Shown here piece by piece: positions 36,979-48,996 of a DNA stretch of 64,000 nt. The DNA is taken from the NCBI RefSeq assembly GCF_000002865.3, contig NW_001865060.1, positions 589,290-653,289 of the forward strand. The letters are read 5' to 3'. This stretch comes from Monosiga brevicollis MX1. Its lineage: Eukaryota; Opisthokonta; Choanoflagellata; Craspedida; Salpingoecidae. The translations under genes and the position numbers were made by a program. Within the stretch, counting starts at the first letter, position 1; the number at the start of each line of letters is the position of its first letter. A model generated the notes under the pieces. The model searched no databases. It was not told where the DNA came from and saw only the letters and a program-made list of their open reading frames with translations.

Positions 36979-38191
36979 ATGGCAGGCTTGTGGGTGAGGT
37001 CAGCTCTGAGGGTGGGCGGGGTGCTCACGCGGCCTTGGCCCGTGCCTTCGCTGGCACTCGGCGCAACGGCGGCACGACCCGCCGCAATGTGCGCGGCGAC
37101 GCATGCACCTCGTGTGGCAATTGGTACACGGGCATTGAGCACGAGCCGCATTGCGTGCGCTGGTCGTGGTACCTGGGGTCAGATGCGCACCGCCGCTTCA
37201 AACATGGTTCAGCGTGTGCGCACCGGTACCTATGTGCTGGTGGGCGCGGGCGTCCTTGGCGGCATGGGCTACATGGCCTATCGGATCAGCATCTTCATGT
37301 CCTCGCTCAGCTTCCAGGACGTAACTAGCTTTGGGTTTTACTTGGGCGGCGTGGCGTCCTCACTCATTGTCCTTGCAGTGGCGGCAGCAGCACGGTGCGT
37401 TGTCATTCCCGCACTCGCGCCCGTCCGCCTTTTTTATTTTTAATTTTTTTTTTCTTATTGCTCTGGGTAACTCTTCGTGTCAGCTCACGAGATATCAACT
37501 TTTCATCACACTAGGCGCTTCCGAGGTTTGCACCCTGATCGCGTGTTTCAAGAGTCTTTGCGCCAAATATCTCGCTCCCCGGCCTGCAAGCAAGCCCTGG
37601 GTCATAACATCCAGCCAGGCAAGTTCAAGGCATATAGCCCCGAGGGAGGGCTCATTTTCAAGGCGAACACCGTCCCGCCCAAGATGGTCTATGAACCCTG
37701 TACGTTTGGAATGGGCTTGCTTCATTAGTCTAACCAGTTTACCGGAGCCATGCAGTTACAGCTGAAGCGTTACCACCCCTTCACATGCCATCCTCGCGCG
37801 CATAGATGGACTGCAGTTGATGTACCAAGTTGGAGGCGATCGTCTGCAAGGCATTTGCAGCGTGCACGCCACTTCAACTGGTGCAGGTTTGTTGTGCTCG
37901 TGCCGAGACCGTGCATTGAGTCGACCGTTCTGTTGCCTGGACCCTCCTCACGTTGCACTGCATGCTCGATGCCCAGGTTCCTTCAAGCTCAAGTCTCTGG
38001 CTGTCGATATGATGGACGGCCAAAGGTGAGTTTTCGTGACTGTACGCCCTCTTAGCCCTGTTGCCTCGGTTCAGAGCCGGTCTCACGGTGCATGTGGTGC
38101 ATGCATGTGCACGTGGGAACGTCGCTGCAGATATGTCCTTGCGGGTCACCCGGACGACGTCGTCTTCAAGGGCGTCATCAAGTTGCGCTAA
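36979..38191 (+). CDS. Coa1/Tim21-like mitochondrial inner-membrane protein
   Basis: Five exons (36979-37394, 37515-37699, 37806-37886, 37977-38025, 38131-38191) encode 263 residues. The first 70 or so residues are Arg/Ala-rich without acidic residues, typical of a mitochondrial presequence. Two hydrophobic stretches follow (VLVGAGVLGGMGYMAY and LGGVASSLIVLAVAAAA). The C-terminal domain (VFQESLRQISRSPACKQALG, then an alternating beta pattern to DMMDGQRYVLAG) resembles the shared fold of Coa1 (cytochrome c oxidase assembly) and Tim21. Which of the two it is cannot be decided by eye. Overall confidence in the gene is high, in the name moderate. Confidence 0.7.
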
Positions 38192-38446
38192 TCACGTCGC
38201 TCTTTGTGGACGGAACAGAGCGTCGCTGCCGAATTGAGAAAGGCTATGCTGCTTGAGCTACGCTTCGTCTTGACAATGCCACACCTATTCAGACTCCGTC
38301 TCCATCCTTCTCCGACGAGTCTGTAACCAGAGCCATGGCCAAGGGCACGTCCCCTGCCCGAAACCCGACGCCAAGAGAGCAAAGCATGCCTAAAGTTGTC
38401 AAACTCCTCTTATTTAAACCTTTCTGGTTCAGTTACGTTTGTGACC

Positions 38447-38529
<83 letters not shown>

Positions 38530-38579
38530 TTTCTTTTGTTTGTCTTTGATTTTTTTTCCAATCCGTTGTGTGTGTGTCG
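38192..38579. other. intergenic region with GT microsatellite
   Basis: Between the Coa1/Tim21-like gene and the unrecognised large gene (both plus). It contains the GT tract at 38451-38528 and no supported exon. Confidence 0.5.
38451..38528. repeat. (GT)n microsatellite
   Basis: 78 bp of perfect GT repeats ending about 50 bp upstream of the first ATG of the unrecognised large gene. Confidence 0.95.
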
Positions 38580-38618
38580 ATGCGATCGTTGGCAGCACTG
38601 GAGGGGAAGCAGCAGCAT

Positions 38619-38668
<50 letters not shown>

Positions 38669-41600
38669 CGCGATTCACGGCGTTGGTGGCTGTGGCAGTG
38701 CCGTAGACGAGCTGGGTGGGACTGGGAGATCATCAACACCAAGAACCGTTGGGGCATTTGAAATCGCCATCTCAGGAAGCGTGCACAGCAGCACGACGAT
38801 GGCTGCGCATCACTCAGAGCTCAGCCAAGCCCTGCTGGAGACTATTCCGGGCACCAACAAGACCGTCAACAGTCTTCTTGTACGTCCTCGTACCTCTGCC
38901 CGAGTCCCTGACCCTGAATTTGCTCACCCTGTAGCCGTGCACCGGCTTGACACGTGTAGGGCAAGCCCAAAGTCTACTTTTCTTCGCGGGAAGGTCGCTG
39001 TCAAGAGCCACTGGGCTCCAACATCAGCGTGCCCGCGACGCCTTTCGTAGTGCAAGAGCGGCGGCAGACGAGTCATGACTGGCCGTATCGTTCCCCATCC
39101 GCAGCTGCCCAGAAAACTGGGGTAAGCCGCCATGCCATATCACTGCCATTGTCAAGATAGCATGATTTACTTTTGTTCAGGTTGCGCTCACATCGAGACT
39201 GTTCAATGAAAGCCGTACTACCCAGACACAGCCCAAGGCTCACCGCCTAGCCCACCCCGGACAAGCAGCTGCGCTTCATCTAGCAATAGCGTCACATCTG
39301 ATAGCTCACAAAGCTCCCATGATGATCCCACTGACGAGTTCGAGCAACTGACAGTTGAGCCCTCCCAAGCTTTACAGGATGATGCCGCTGACGACTTGGA
39401 GCCGAAACTCGATCTCACGGGTACGGCCGCTCCCTCGGCGGCGCAAAAATAAATAGTGGAGCAGTGGCTTGTTATCAGCGGTTCTCACTCCTTGACCGCG
39501 CACGACAGAGTCTTTTCCGAGCCCATGCACGACGCCATCCACTCGTAACTGCATCAGCCGCTCTTCACTCGCCGAAACGGTCATCGACTTTATGCTGCTG
39601 GACCCCATGCACACCCTCAAATGGTCTGGCAAGGTATGCACGCTGCCGGCGCGTGTCCGTGCTGCCTGGCCTTGCAATTGAGCCGGGTTTTAACGAGGCC
39701 GAATGTTTCTACCAATAGTCGACTACCCCGCGCCGCTTTTGCGCCCGCTTGTGCCGAGCAGAGAAGCTGTTCTTGGCCGGCCAGCGCGAGGCAGCTCAGG
39801 CCCTGGCTGCCGAAGTGAGCGAATATTTTTTGATGCAACACAGCATGTGGGCTCGGATGGGCTCTAGCCATGTCTTTTGCTCCGGCGATTATGACTTTAC
39901 CAGCATCATGCTCGGCTACATCCTCGTGCGCTATGGGTTGCCCTCTGAATCTTGCGAGGCCCTGTTGCCTCCAGACGTCGGGCGTCACATCTGCGAAAAG
40001 CTTTTGCCCAAGCCTGCCACAGAACCGCGCTTCCGCATTCCCAAGGTTTGCTTGCCCGCCCCATTTGCCACGCCATTCGCTGGCACAAAGCACCACAGTT
40101 CATGTCCTGCCTGCTCGGGCGCATTGCAGCTACCCACGCATAGCATTGACACGGAGAACCACATTCTGATGGTCAACGGCACCCACTTGTTGCATCACCT
40201 CTACAGAGCGCACACTGGCCAGCCGTGCCCCGACTACACGCCTCTTCTTGCAGGACTGCGGCACCACCTGCTTGAAGTCCGCGACTGTGGTTTGTGCCCA
40301 TTCGGCAGTCATTGATCGGTCTAGCGCATGCACACATGCACACATGCGCACACATTCATTTTTGTTTACGCGTCTTGTTCCAATAAATGTGTTGACCATG
40401 ACTCTATTCGCGTCGGCAGGCTTGTGGGAGTTCAACGCCCGGCCATATTCCGTGTTTTACTTTATGACCCTGTTGGCTTTGGAGGAAACGGCAGGCGGTG
40501 ACATTGGTCAACTGGCACACGAGGTACCCAACAGCATCCTTTTCGCGCTTTCATCGTTGGTCTGTTGTGGCGTCTGAATCTTGGTGACTCTTCAAACTGA
40601 TGCCTCGCTTGTGCTAGTGCTTGGACCAACTTACGTTTGCTTTTGCCTTGGGTGCCTCTCGACTTCGCCGGTTCGTACACATCCCATCTCAAGTTGTGCC
40701 AGCAACCGAGGGAATGTGCCTTTGCCACTTGCAATTCTCACAGGGTCTCATGCGGGCATGATCTTGTAGCTGCGACCCTTTTCGCCGAAGAACCGAGCGC
40801 GCTGGCAACCGCTCGTTGTTTGATCACCCCATATCCATGCTTATGCTTGTACGTGCTAACCGTCCTGGATGCCTGGCTGCATCATCTCTGCGTCTTGCGT
40901 CTCTGCTGGCTGGGTCCTGAGCAATCAATGCGTTGTGCTGGGCTGTTATGCATAGATTTGGCTCGAGCGCCACGGTATTGTGAACAAGGAACGCATTCTC
41001 AAATTGGTTGGCAGCAACTTCAGCGAAGAATATGCCATATATGCAGCCATTTTCCGATACACGCCGTCCTTTGAAGTGTGCCAGCTCGCATGGCAGCTCA
41101 GCGAAGCTTGGTCGGCCTCCGCCCAGCCGGAAAGCCAAAGCCCCTCTTACTTTGCACGCCTGGGCCATGGACCCCACTCTTGTCCTGAGATTTATTCACG
41201 CACCACTGGTCAGTTTTCAAGAGCTGTGATTTCACTGTTCTGTCCACAGGGGACAAAGCCTGTTAACACTAATACCATGCGCTACATCGGCCTGGTTCCC
41301 ACACACAGAGTGGCTGCTCTCGGCAGGCGGCAGCTGTGTACACAAGCACATTGTAACTCAGCCAATCGCTCTGTTGCTGGAGTGTGGTCGGCAAACGAGC
41401 AAACTGCATTGTCTGCAAATCAGCAACGATTTTGGTAAGAGCATGCCAGTGCCCGTACTTGTGATGCATGAGCGCATTCTCACGATACCCTGCCATTGGA
41501 TCGCCTGCAGAACCCTACACGGAATGGAACCATACGGGTGTCGTCTTCAACGTGGCGTTGGCACGGGGGTTGGCTCAAGTGCCAGCCTCCTATTCCACGC

Positions 41601-42143
41601 TGATGCATCTCAGCCCGTGGCGCGCGGTGTGGCACAAACGAGCGCCCAATACAGTTGTTTTCATTTATGACGAACATTTGCCCGACAGTGCGAGTTTCGC
41701 AATTTTGATCGTGCTGCAAAGGCTGCAGCCGTTTCAAGATGCGACAGAGACTCAGGAGTTTGCCAGGGCACACTGCGAACGGCTTTGTCGGGATAACCCG
41801 TCCTTGGGTCTTGCCGGTCGACTGTTCGTGAGCAACCCCCCAGACTGTGCTTTTGCTGGTTTGGAGACGATTGATTATGACCTCAAGGTGCAGTCAAGCT
41901 GTTTGTGGTCACTTGTTAATTCTCGTTCTTGTTCAATGTTCTTGCGACTGTACTGTGCCTTGCTAACATGGCGCTCTTCGTTTTTAGGTTGACAAAAGTC
42001 AATGGCCAATCCTCCAGGTCAATGAGCAAAGACAATGCCAGGGTTTTGATGAGTGGCCACTGTACGACGTGGAGGGTTGGACCGTGCCTTCAATTCCCCC
42101 GAGTGTGTCTGCATTTGGTTGCACCATTGCTGAACCCAGCTAA
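38580..42143 (+). CDS. large protein of unrecognised family, possibly polyQ at the N-terminus
   Basis: Fourteen exons join in phase: (38580 or 38799)-38879, 38960-39121, 39213-39420, 39457-39544, 39558-39633, 39719-40045, 40130-40289, 40420-40523, 40618-40670, 40770-40848, 40956-41208, 41309-41434, 41511-41887, 41988-42143. From the ATG at 38799 it is 749 residues; from 38580 it gains 73, including 16 glutamines. After a Ser/Asp-rich linker comes a long helical, aromatic-rich domain with family-like blocks: TENHILM, GLWEFNARPYS, CLDQLTFAFALGAS, EIYSRTTEWLLSAGG, PIALLLE and YTEWNHTG. TENH and the Trp-Glu-Phe-Asn block recall alpha/alpha-toroid enzymes or bacterial hypothetical proteins, but I cannot name it. 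No signal peptide or TM helix. Confidence 0.8.
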
Positions 42144-42588
42144 AGACTTTTTTTGTTGTTACCCTGCATGGTTGTTTTATTCCCTGCGTCAGCCTCGCGA
42201 GTGAGCATATTCGAAACCAGATTGCGAAAAATTGAGTGTCGCAGCTGGCTACGCATTATTTTTGCCAGATCATTGTATGGTTTCATTCGAATGAGATGTG
42301 AAGCATAGCATGAGCGGCCACCATGAACATTGAATCCAGCTGCTGTGAGCACAGAGGAATGGGTTCAGATTTCAAAAGTAGAATTGTTCTTGATGGCACC
42401 CGCCCTGCTCAAGAGCACGCACGTGAGAGGTAGGTCTTGGGCTTGGGTATTGGTGCAGAATTGTTTGGAGAGAAAAAAAAAAAAAAGAAGAAGAAGAAAA
42501 ACGAGGAAAGACGCCGATCTGTGGGTCGCGAAAAACCCCTAATACTTGACCTTGTCACAAGAAGAACAAGAAACGAAAAAAACAAGCC
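42144..42588. other. convergent intergenic region
   Basis: 3' flanks of the unrecognised gene (+) and MIC60 (-). An A/G-rich run lies at about 42472-42500. Nothing else seen. Confidence 0.5.
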
Positions 42589-45500
42589 CTAATGCTTGGC
42601 CGTATCAAGCAAGGCCACGGCAACATTGCTCAGGTGTGCGTTGACAAGCTTGAGGCTCTGCGCCACAGCCAGGTGCTGACGTGCGTCCTGCAGCCAGTCG
42701 TAAGCCATCTGCTTGGCCAAGCCGGTCAGTTGGTTCATTTCTCGTGCCGCCTAAGAGAAAAGACCAAATCAAACAAATTGAGCTGACACCAAGAACCATT
42801 GCCATGCGAGGGTTCGAACGAACAAAACAGGAGAATGACGCAACAAGAATGGTGCGACAAGAATGGATTCAAAGAAGTAGAATTGCCCAAAACGGCAGCA
42901 AAGCCGTCGGGACTTTCTTTGACTGACCTGGTCCAGATCATCGGATTCAAGATAGTATTGGGCACGGGCCAAGATGGAGTTGACGTCTTGTCCCGCAACC
43001 TAATTGGTTATGGGGCAACATGGCAGAGGACACGCGTGACCACAAGAAGCGAAGGATGATCTCGTGTGTATCCGAAAGGAAGAAAAAAAAGAAGAAAAAA
43101 CCAATGTATGTTAACATACCAGTCCTCGTGTTTCGAACGTCAGGGCACTGATGACGTGACTAGCCACAATGGACCAGAATCCGCCCTCTGGTGACACATA
43201 AGCCACCTTGCGGACAGCAGCCTTGACTTGATCAAAGTTGGCATAAATGTCGTGTGCCGAAGGCACGCCTCGCTGAAGAGCATCTCGGGGTAGGGAATGC
43301 ACGACGGCAGCAATAAAGGTATCATCGCGGCCCAACGCCTTCAGATGTTGCAACTGCGAATGTAAGCGAGATGAGGGAAAAGAGATCAGATGACGGGTCA
43401 AAAAAAGTGCAAAGAAATAAAAAAACAACAACAATTTTTGGACACGTATCCCACCCACCTCCTGGATGAGAGAAGTGCGGTCACTGAAGGCAGTCTGCAT
43501 TACGTCTGTGGCCAGCAGCACGGCCTGCATCTGATTGATGAGGCGCTCACGTTGACGGTACTCGAGCAGTACGCGCTCGGCTGCCTTGAGTTGAACAAAC
43601 ATCTCCTCAATGCGCTGAAGTCGGGCCGTGCGCTCCTGGCCAAGCTGAGTACGAAGACTGGCTTCGCTGGCGGCCCAAATGTCGGCTGCCTGCTGGTTCA
43701 ATTGTCGGGCCAGGTCTTCCTTGTACGCGTCGGCCTGAACCTGTAGGTGTTGTTGAACCTCGAGCTGCTTCTCTCGGCGCAAGTTGGCCTCGCGTTCCTG
43801 CTGCTCAGCCACAAATTGTGCTTTGAGCTCTTGTGCAACACGCAGCAGATTTTGACGCTGCTGCTCTTGCTGCTCCTGAAGCTGGTTAGTGAAGGCATCT
43901 TCGTGACGCTTGGCCTGTTGCACCAAGAGGTCGTGCACATGCACGCGCGCATCGGTGTCTTGGCGTGCAAGAGCTGCCTCTAGCTCCTGAGCGTGGTTGT
44001 GAAGATAGGGTGAGAGAGCGTATGGCCGATGTACCTTTTTCGGGCGTTGTGAGATAGATTTCCGTGCCCAAACGCTACAAACATACCTGTACGCGGGCAA
44101 GGGCTTCTTCCAGCGTGTTAATGGGTGCAAGATTGGTAGTTGGCTCGGCATCGGCTTCGGCACGCGTTGCCTCAGCAACAGCTTCCGCCTCAAGATTCAG
44201 GGCTGGGCTCGCACCGGCTTCGAGAACCGAGTCCACAACCTGATCGAGAGCCACAGAGCTGCCGATGGGCCCAAGCGGCTCGACGACTTCATCGGCTGCT
44301 GCTTCGGCCACCGAAGAGTCTTGAGCCAGCGAGCTGGCATCACCTTCCGTCTCCTCGAGACCAGGCTCGCAGTGTGCAGCCCGTTCCGCCTCGACATCAC
44401 GCTCCTCTTCGGCCTCGACAGGCAAAAAGGGGACGGAAATGGCAGGAAAGGCGGTGGCATCGGTAGCCTCGGGAGCCTCGCCGCCAGTAGCGTCCCCACG
44501 AGCCTCATCTTCCACAAGGTCAGCTGGGGCGGTCACAGACGAGCTGTTGGTGTGTTCCGCAGGCACTTCCGACAATTCAGGTACCTCGGGTGCCTCCGTT
44601 TGCGCTGGTACCACAGCCACCTCGGGTACCACAGGCACCTCATTGCTGGAAGCCGGGGTATTGTCGGGCATCTCCACGATGCGACGGCGCACGGGAGGGG
44701 GCAGGGGTGGGGCCACGACCGAATCTGGCGCGGTTTGAGCATCTGCATCGGCTAGGAAAGATAGCACTGCCTTGGAAGCCGGAACGGTGGCCTCAAGCTT
44801 CTCACGAAACTCATCGTTACGGGCAGCATAAGCCAGGCTGCCACCAGCAGCCGTGGTCGCGGCCAACAGGGTCAATCCAAAGGCACGGCCAAAACTAGTA
44901 GAGCACACAGAAACACACACACTGACATGAGCAGAGGCAAGAACGCAGTAGGCTACTATGCCAGGCATCCAAAAAGAAAAAAAAAAAAAAAAAAAAAAAA
45001 AAAACGGAAGAAGCGCTTCCTCCAGCGTTTTAAGCAACTGACCCGGCTTTGTTGCTCGGTGGAGGAACGGGGGGCGGTACCTGTCCTTGAACCTACGACC
45101 GACAACCGGCACGTGGGACGAGGACTGTGAGGACAGCAGGATTGGAAGAGGACGGCATGGGCAAGGGGCAAGGGCATGTACCGGGATCTTGGGCACTTCA
45201 TTGACCGCAGGCTTGATGACATGGGGCGCCCCGGCTTTGGAAGCTTGTTCGACCTTGACAGTGGTTGCAGAAGGAGGCGCCGCAGCCGGTGTGGCCGTGG
45301 TTGTCGAGCTCACGGGCTTCGGGGGACCTTGAGAAGGCGGTGGCGGGGGGACGCCACCATGGCGCTTGATGGTCTTGGCACTCTGCTGGTCCTTGACACC
45401 ACTTGTCCGTACGCTCTTGACGTAGTGTCGCTGCTGCGCCTACGACAGGATGATGCAGCAGTTTGAGGGGAAATTTTGAAAAAAAAAAAAATAAAAATTT

Positions 45501-45593
45501 GGAGCTTGTGGCCCTGCCGAAGTGCACCTGGAAGAGGAAAAAAAAAAAAAAAGTGCTTACCTGCAGCAGGCGACGGGCTGGGCGGCCGTACAT
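42589..45593 (-). CDS. IMMT: MICOS complex subunit MIC60 (mitofilin)
   Basis: Organises mitochondrial crista junctions. Eight exons (45593-45561, 45439-45182, 45124-45093, 44894-44087, 43986-43459, 43353-43120, 42999-42928, 42750-42589) give 708 residues. Order: short Arg-rich presequence (MYGRPARRLLQ), Pro/Ala-rich linker, one inner-membrane helix (FGLTLLAATTAAGGSLAY), a long acidic Ala/Glu/Val-rich region, a coiled coil of about 170 residues (heptads around LQEQQEQQRQNLLRVAQELKA), and the C-terminal mitofilin signature (HSLPRDALQRGV, ARAQYYLESDDLDQAARE, LTGLAKQMAYDWLQDAR). Exon 3 is only 32 nt but is required by phase and continues the pre-TM sequence. Long poly-A runs sit in introns 1 and 3 and beside exon 2. 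Confidence 0.92.
44971..45004. repeat. poly(A) tract in a MIC60 intron
   Basis: About 34 bp of nearly pure A on plus (T on the coding strand), in the third MIC60 intron; it could serve as a polypyrimidine tract. Confidence 0.9.
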
Positions 45594-46018
45594 GCTGATG
45601 CAAGTGGCAAAGGCGACCAAAATCCGAATGGGAGCTGCCCACCAGCACAATCTGCACACGAAGAGACGATACCATGTTCACAGGACAAGATGCAGAAAAG
45701 GTGTGAGCTGGGAACAGGAATAGCATGCTCGGCACCCGACCAAACCGAACCCGATGCCCACAGCCCACACCCCTCTCTTCACATAAACCAGGCACGCTAC
45801 TGCCAACATGCCCCCCACCCCCCCCTTCTCCGCGCTGCCATATCACAAACCGCCAGATCAGTGCTCACCTCAGCTCACTCGGGGACTGCACCTGGAAAAA
45901 AGAGACTGACAGTCTCGGTGCAGACTCGAAACTTGATGAGAATGTCAGAAAATGCATGCAACATCGTCACTGCATTCGAGGTTTCATTTTGTCGAGTGGA
46001 GGAGATTCAGTCGCGGTG
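45594..46018. other. divergent intergenic region, MIC60/MFS transporter
   Basis: 425 bp shared 5' region with no repeat beyond short C runs near 45811-45825. No motif I can name. Confidence 0.5.
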
Positions 46019-48685
46019 ATGGAAATGGCAGCCGAAGATGAGGCTCCGCTGTTGGGAGAGCCCGCCGTGGGCGCTGAAGCTCAGGATGGCCGTGAAGGAT
46101 CAAAAGATGGTTTTAATGGCTATTTGATCTTTTGCGTCTTTGTGGCCGTCTTTGGTGGTACCTTTCAATTTGGCTACAATACCGGTAAGGGCAGCGCCAG
46201 ACACGCCCGCACTCTTCCCGTTCCTGAAGCTCGCCCTGACCTCGTGCATGAATAATGCGATGGTCGCATGGTCGCCAAAGGTGTCGTCAATTCTCCAGAG
46301 GACGTGATCCGACACGCCCTGGCTGACTGCGACTCAAGCAAGGTTGGTTCGACCTCCCGATTGAATCGCCCCCTTCCAGCACCCCGCTCATCTCATCTCC
46401 ACTTGCACCATGTCTCTCCAGCGAGATTGCTCAGATGCTGCCCTGTCAGATGCCTTTTGGAGTGCAGTCGTAGCCATGTTTGCTGTGGGTGGCCTGTTTG
46501 GTGCCCTAGCTGCAGGTTCGTGGCCCTCTCAATCCAATCCCAAATCCCTACTCCTCGACGACCTACGGTGCGGTCATTCATGGCATGGATGTGCATTGCT
46601 GACATGGCCCAGGTGCGGTGGTCCAGCACTTGGGCATCCGCAAAACCTACTTGGTCAACAACCTGCTCCTAGTAGCAGCAGCCCTATTGATGGCCCTGGC
46701 ACGCTCGGCCAGCGTCCTCATCATTGGCCGCCTTGTCGTGGGCATTGCTGGCGGTGTCACCACCGTCATCACACCCATGTACATTTCTGATATTAGCCCG
46801 CTTGGTCAGCCCTGTTCCCGTCCGACAGTGATGACTCAGCTCGTTTCCCAATACGAATATGATCACCAATTCCCCTGCGCCTTCGCTCCTCTCACATCGG
46901 CTGCTTCTCATGGACCAACTTGGGATGGGCAGCTGTGCGTGGCACATTGGGTGTGATGACCCAATTGGCCATCACGCTTGGGATTCTGATTGCCCAATGT
47001 CTGGGCTTGGGATCTGTTCTGGGCAATAGTGCTGGATGGCGGTATCTTTTGGCCCTGCCTATCGTGCCCGCCGTTCTACAGGTGCGCTTTGCTGCTGGTT
47101 AGGAAATACCGCAGGCCTTTGTTTTTTTTCCCTCAAACTGACGTGCTCCCACGGCCTGAAAACTTGTCACGTTGACTTGCAGACCATCTTGCTTTTCTGG
47201 ACTCCAGAGAGCCCGGCGATCTCCGTGGCGCACAAGCAGATTGAACAAGCCACAGGTACTGACGCCTGGAGACGCTTCAATATTTTTTTTGTACGCTGAC
47301 ATCCCTCGCTTTGCGCGTAGGAACACTGCGCCGGCTGCGCCGACGCCAAGCGGTCGAGGACGAAATTGCCGTCTTGCAAGAAGAGGTCAATCGCAATGCT
47401 CAGGTATACCAGCAACATGACCAGTCGCCCTCGTGAGCGAATCGCATTTTTGTCAGGAGCCTGCCCGCCAACGTTCACCCTTGCTCACCTCGGGCCCGGT
47501 GGCTGTCGCATGCTGGTGTCGTTTGCTAACCGCTCGACCAGTCCATTTCCGTGATGCACCTTGTCCGGGATTCGAGCAATTGGCGGCTGCTTGCCATCGG
47601 CATCGGTCTGCAGGCCACGCAGCAGCTGACGGGCATCAACGCCATCTTCTACTTTTCGGCCGGTTTGTGGTTTGTTTCCTTGCGGGCCCCGGCCCGCTTT
47701 GGCGTTTCATGGCCCGTGGGCATCAATGACTCACCTGATGAGGGGTCCCACGTTTGCATCCTAGGCATCTTTGAGACGGCCGGCCTCTCCAACGGTGATT
47801 CAGCTACAATTGTGGTCGGAGCTGTGAACGTGGTGATGACCATTGTAGCATCTCAACTCATGGATCGACTGGGGCGGCGCGTTCTGCTGGGCTCCGGGCT
47901 CCTGGGCATGGTGATCGGCTTTGTGCTTTTGACCGGTAAGTTCTCTCGCCGGCTATGACCGCCATTCCTCCCCTCGCAGGGAAGACCTATCGCCCGTGAT
48001 GTGGGTGCGCAACTCACAAGCTTCGATGCTGTGGCCGTTCGCGGTTGGTAGTTGCCTTGGCGGTCAAGGCATCTGTCTCTGCGCTGGCGCTCATCGGCGT
48101 GGCACTTGTTGTGGTGGCCTTTGCCCTCGGCCCCGGCGCCATTCCCTGGCTCATGGTATGCATGATGCTAGCATTTGTAATTGCTTCGTTGGCGTACACC
48201 ATTTCCCACAGTATGGCTGCCTCTCGACCTCCCCCTCCTTAATGTATTACAGATTCCTGAATTATTTGCCAGTGACAAGGTCGCGGCTGCAGCCGCCATT
48301 TGCGTGGCCGCAAACTGGCTTTTCAACTTTATTGTGGGCATGACCTTCCAGCCTCTGCAGGTATGGCGTCTTCATAGACTTGCTGTGCATCTGGGTGTGA
48401 AGCTTGCTCATGAGCCTGCTTTGGCCAAATGCACCGCGGGCTACGCCAACTGCTTGACATGACATCTGCTGCCGCCTTGTCCGCATAGTCGGCCATGGGG
48501 GAATACGTCTTTCTCGTCTTCGTGGTGCTTGCTGCCCTTGGCGTCGGCTTTACCGCCACTGCTGTACCGGAGACCCGAGGTGTGTGTTTCACCCTGTCCG
48601 GACTTTGCAGTAGACGGCAGGACCTTGGGCGCCTCGCTCAATTGTATCCTTTTGCTTGTCCGGTCTAGGTAAAAAAGCTGCCTAA
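46019..48685 (+). CDS. GLUT/SLC2-type sugar transporter (MFS)
   Basis: Facilitative hexose-type transporter, plasma or vacuolar membrane. Thirteen exons (46019-46184, 46281-46342, 46422-46515, 46613-46804, 46933-47081, 47183-47255, 47321-47403, 47542-47662, 47765-47935, 48052-48155, 48253-48360, 48489-48579, 48669-48685) give 476 residues with about 12 hydrophobic helices. Markers: FGYNTGVVNSP in TM1, GRLVVGIAGGVTTVITPMYISDISP (helices 4-5), PESPAI at the start of the central loop, QQLTGINAIFYFS in TM7, DRLGRR, GPGAIPW in TM10 and PETRGKK at the C-terminus. The cytosolic N-terminus has an acidic dileucine-like EDEAPLL, a possible sorting signal. Substrate cannot be assigned; QQLTGIN resembles animal GLUTs. 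Confidence 0.93.
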
Positions 48686-48996
48686 AGTCACACGGGACGG
48701 CAAGCGAGGAAGCTTGCCGCCTTTCTCTACTCTTGAATTCGACCGAGTTGCTAGCTGGCGCTTCTGGCCCTTGGGAATTGGGAACAAGCAGATCTTCATA
48801 CAGTCACGTAGTGATTAAAGAGTCAATTCAGTGTATGCACAACCACCCACGAAAAGCCCATGGGGATCATGCGTCTTGGATGTTAGTCATTGGTTATGTT
48901 TTTGTTTTTCAACCAGGCAATCACCAGCCTCCGACCGGTCCGAGATGGAGAAAGCTGAAACAGCCCAAGTTTCGAGGGCATGAGTGAGGGAGGTTA
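48686..48996. other. convergent intergenic region
   Basis: 3' flanks of the transporter (+) and glutamate dehydrogenase (-). Nothing further seen. Confidence 0.5.

Noticed and set aside
45310-45846. 178-codon minus-strand ORF as a separate protein
   Set aside because: It crosses MIC60 exons 1-2 in the wrong frame and through poly-A runs; the MIC60 frame is supported by splicing phase.
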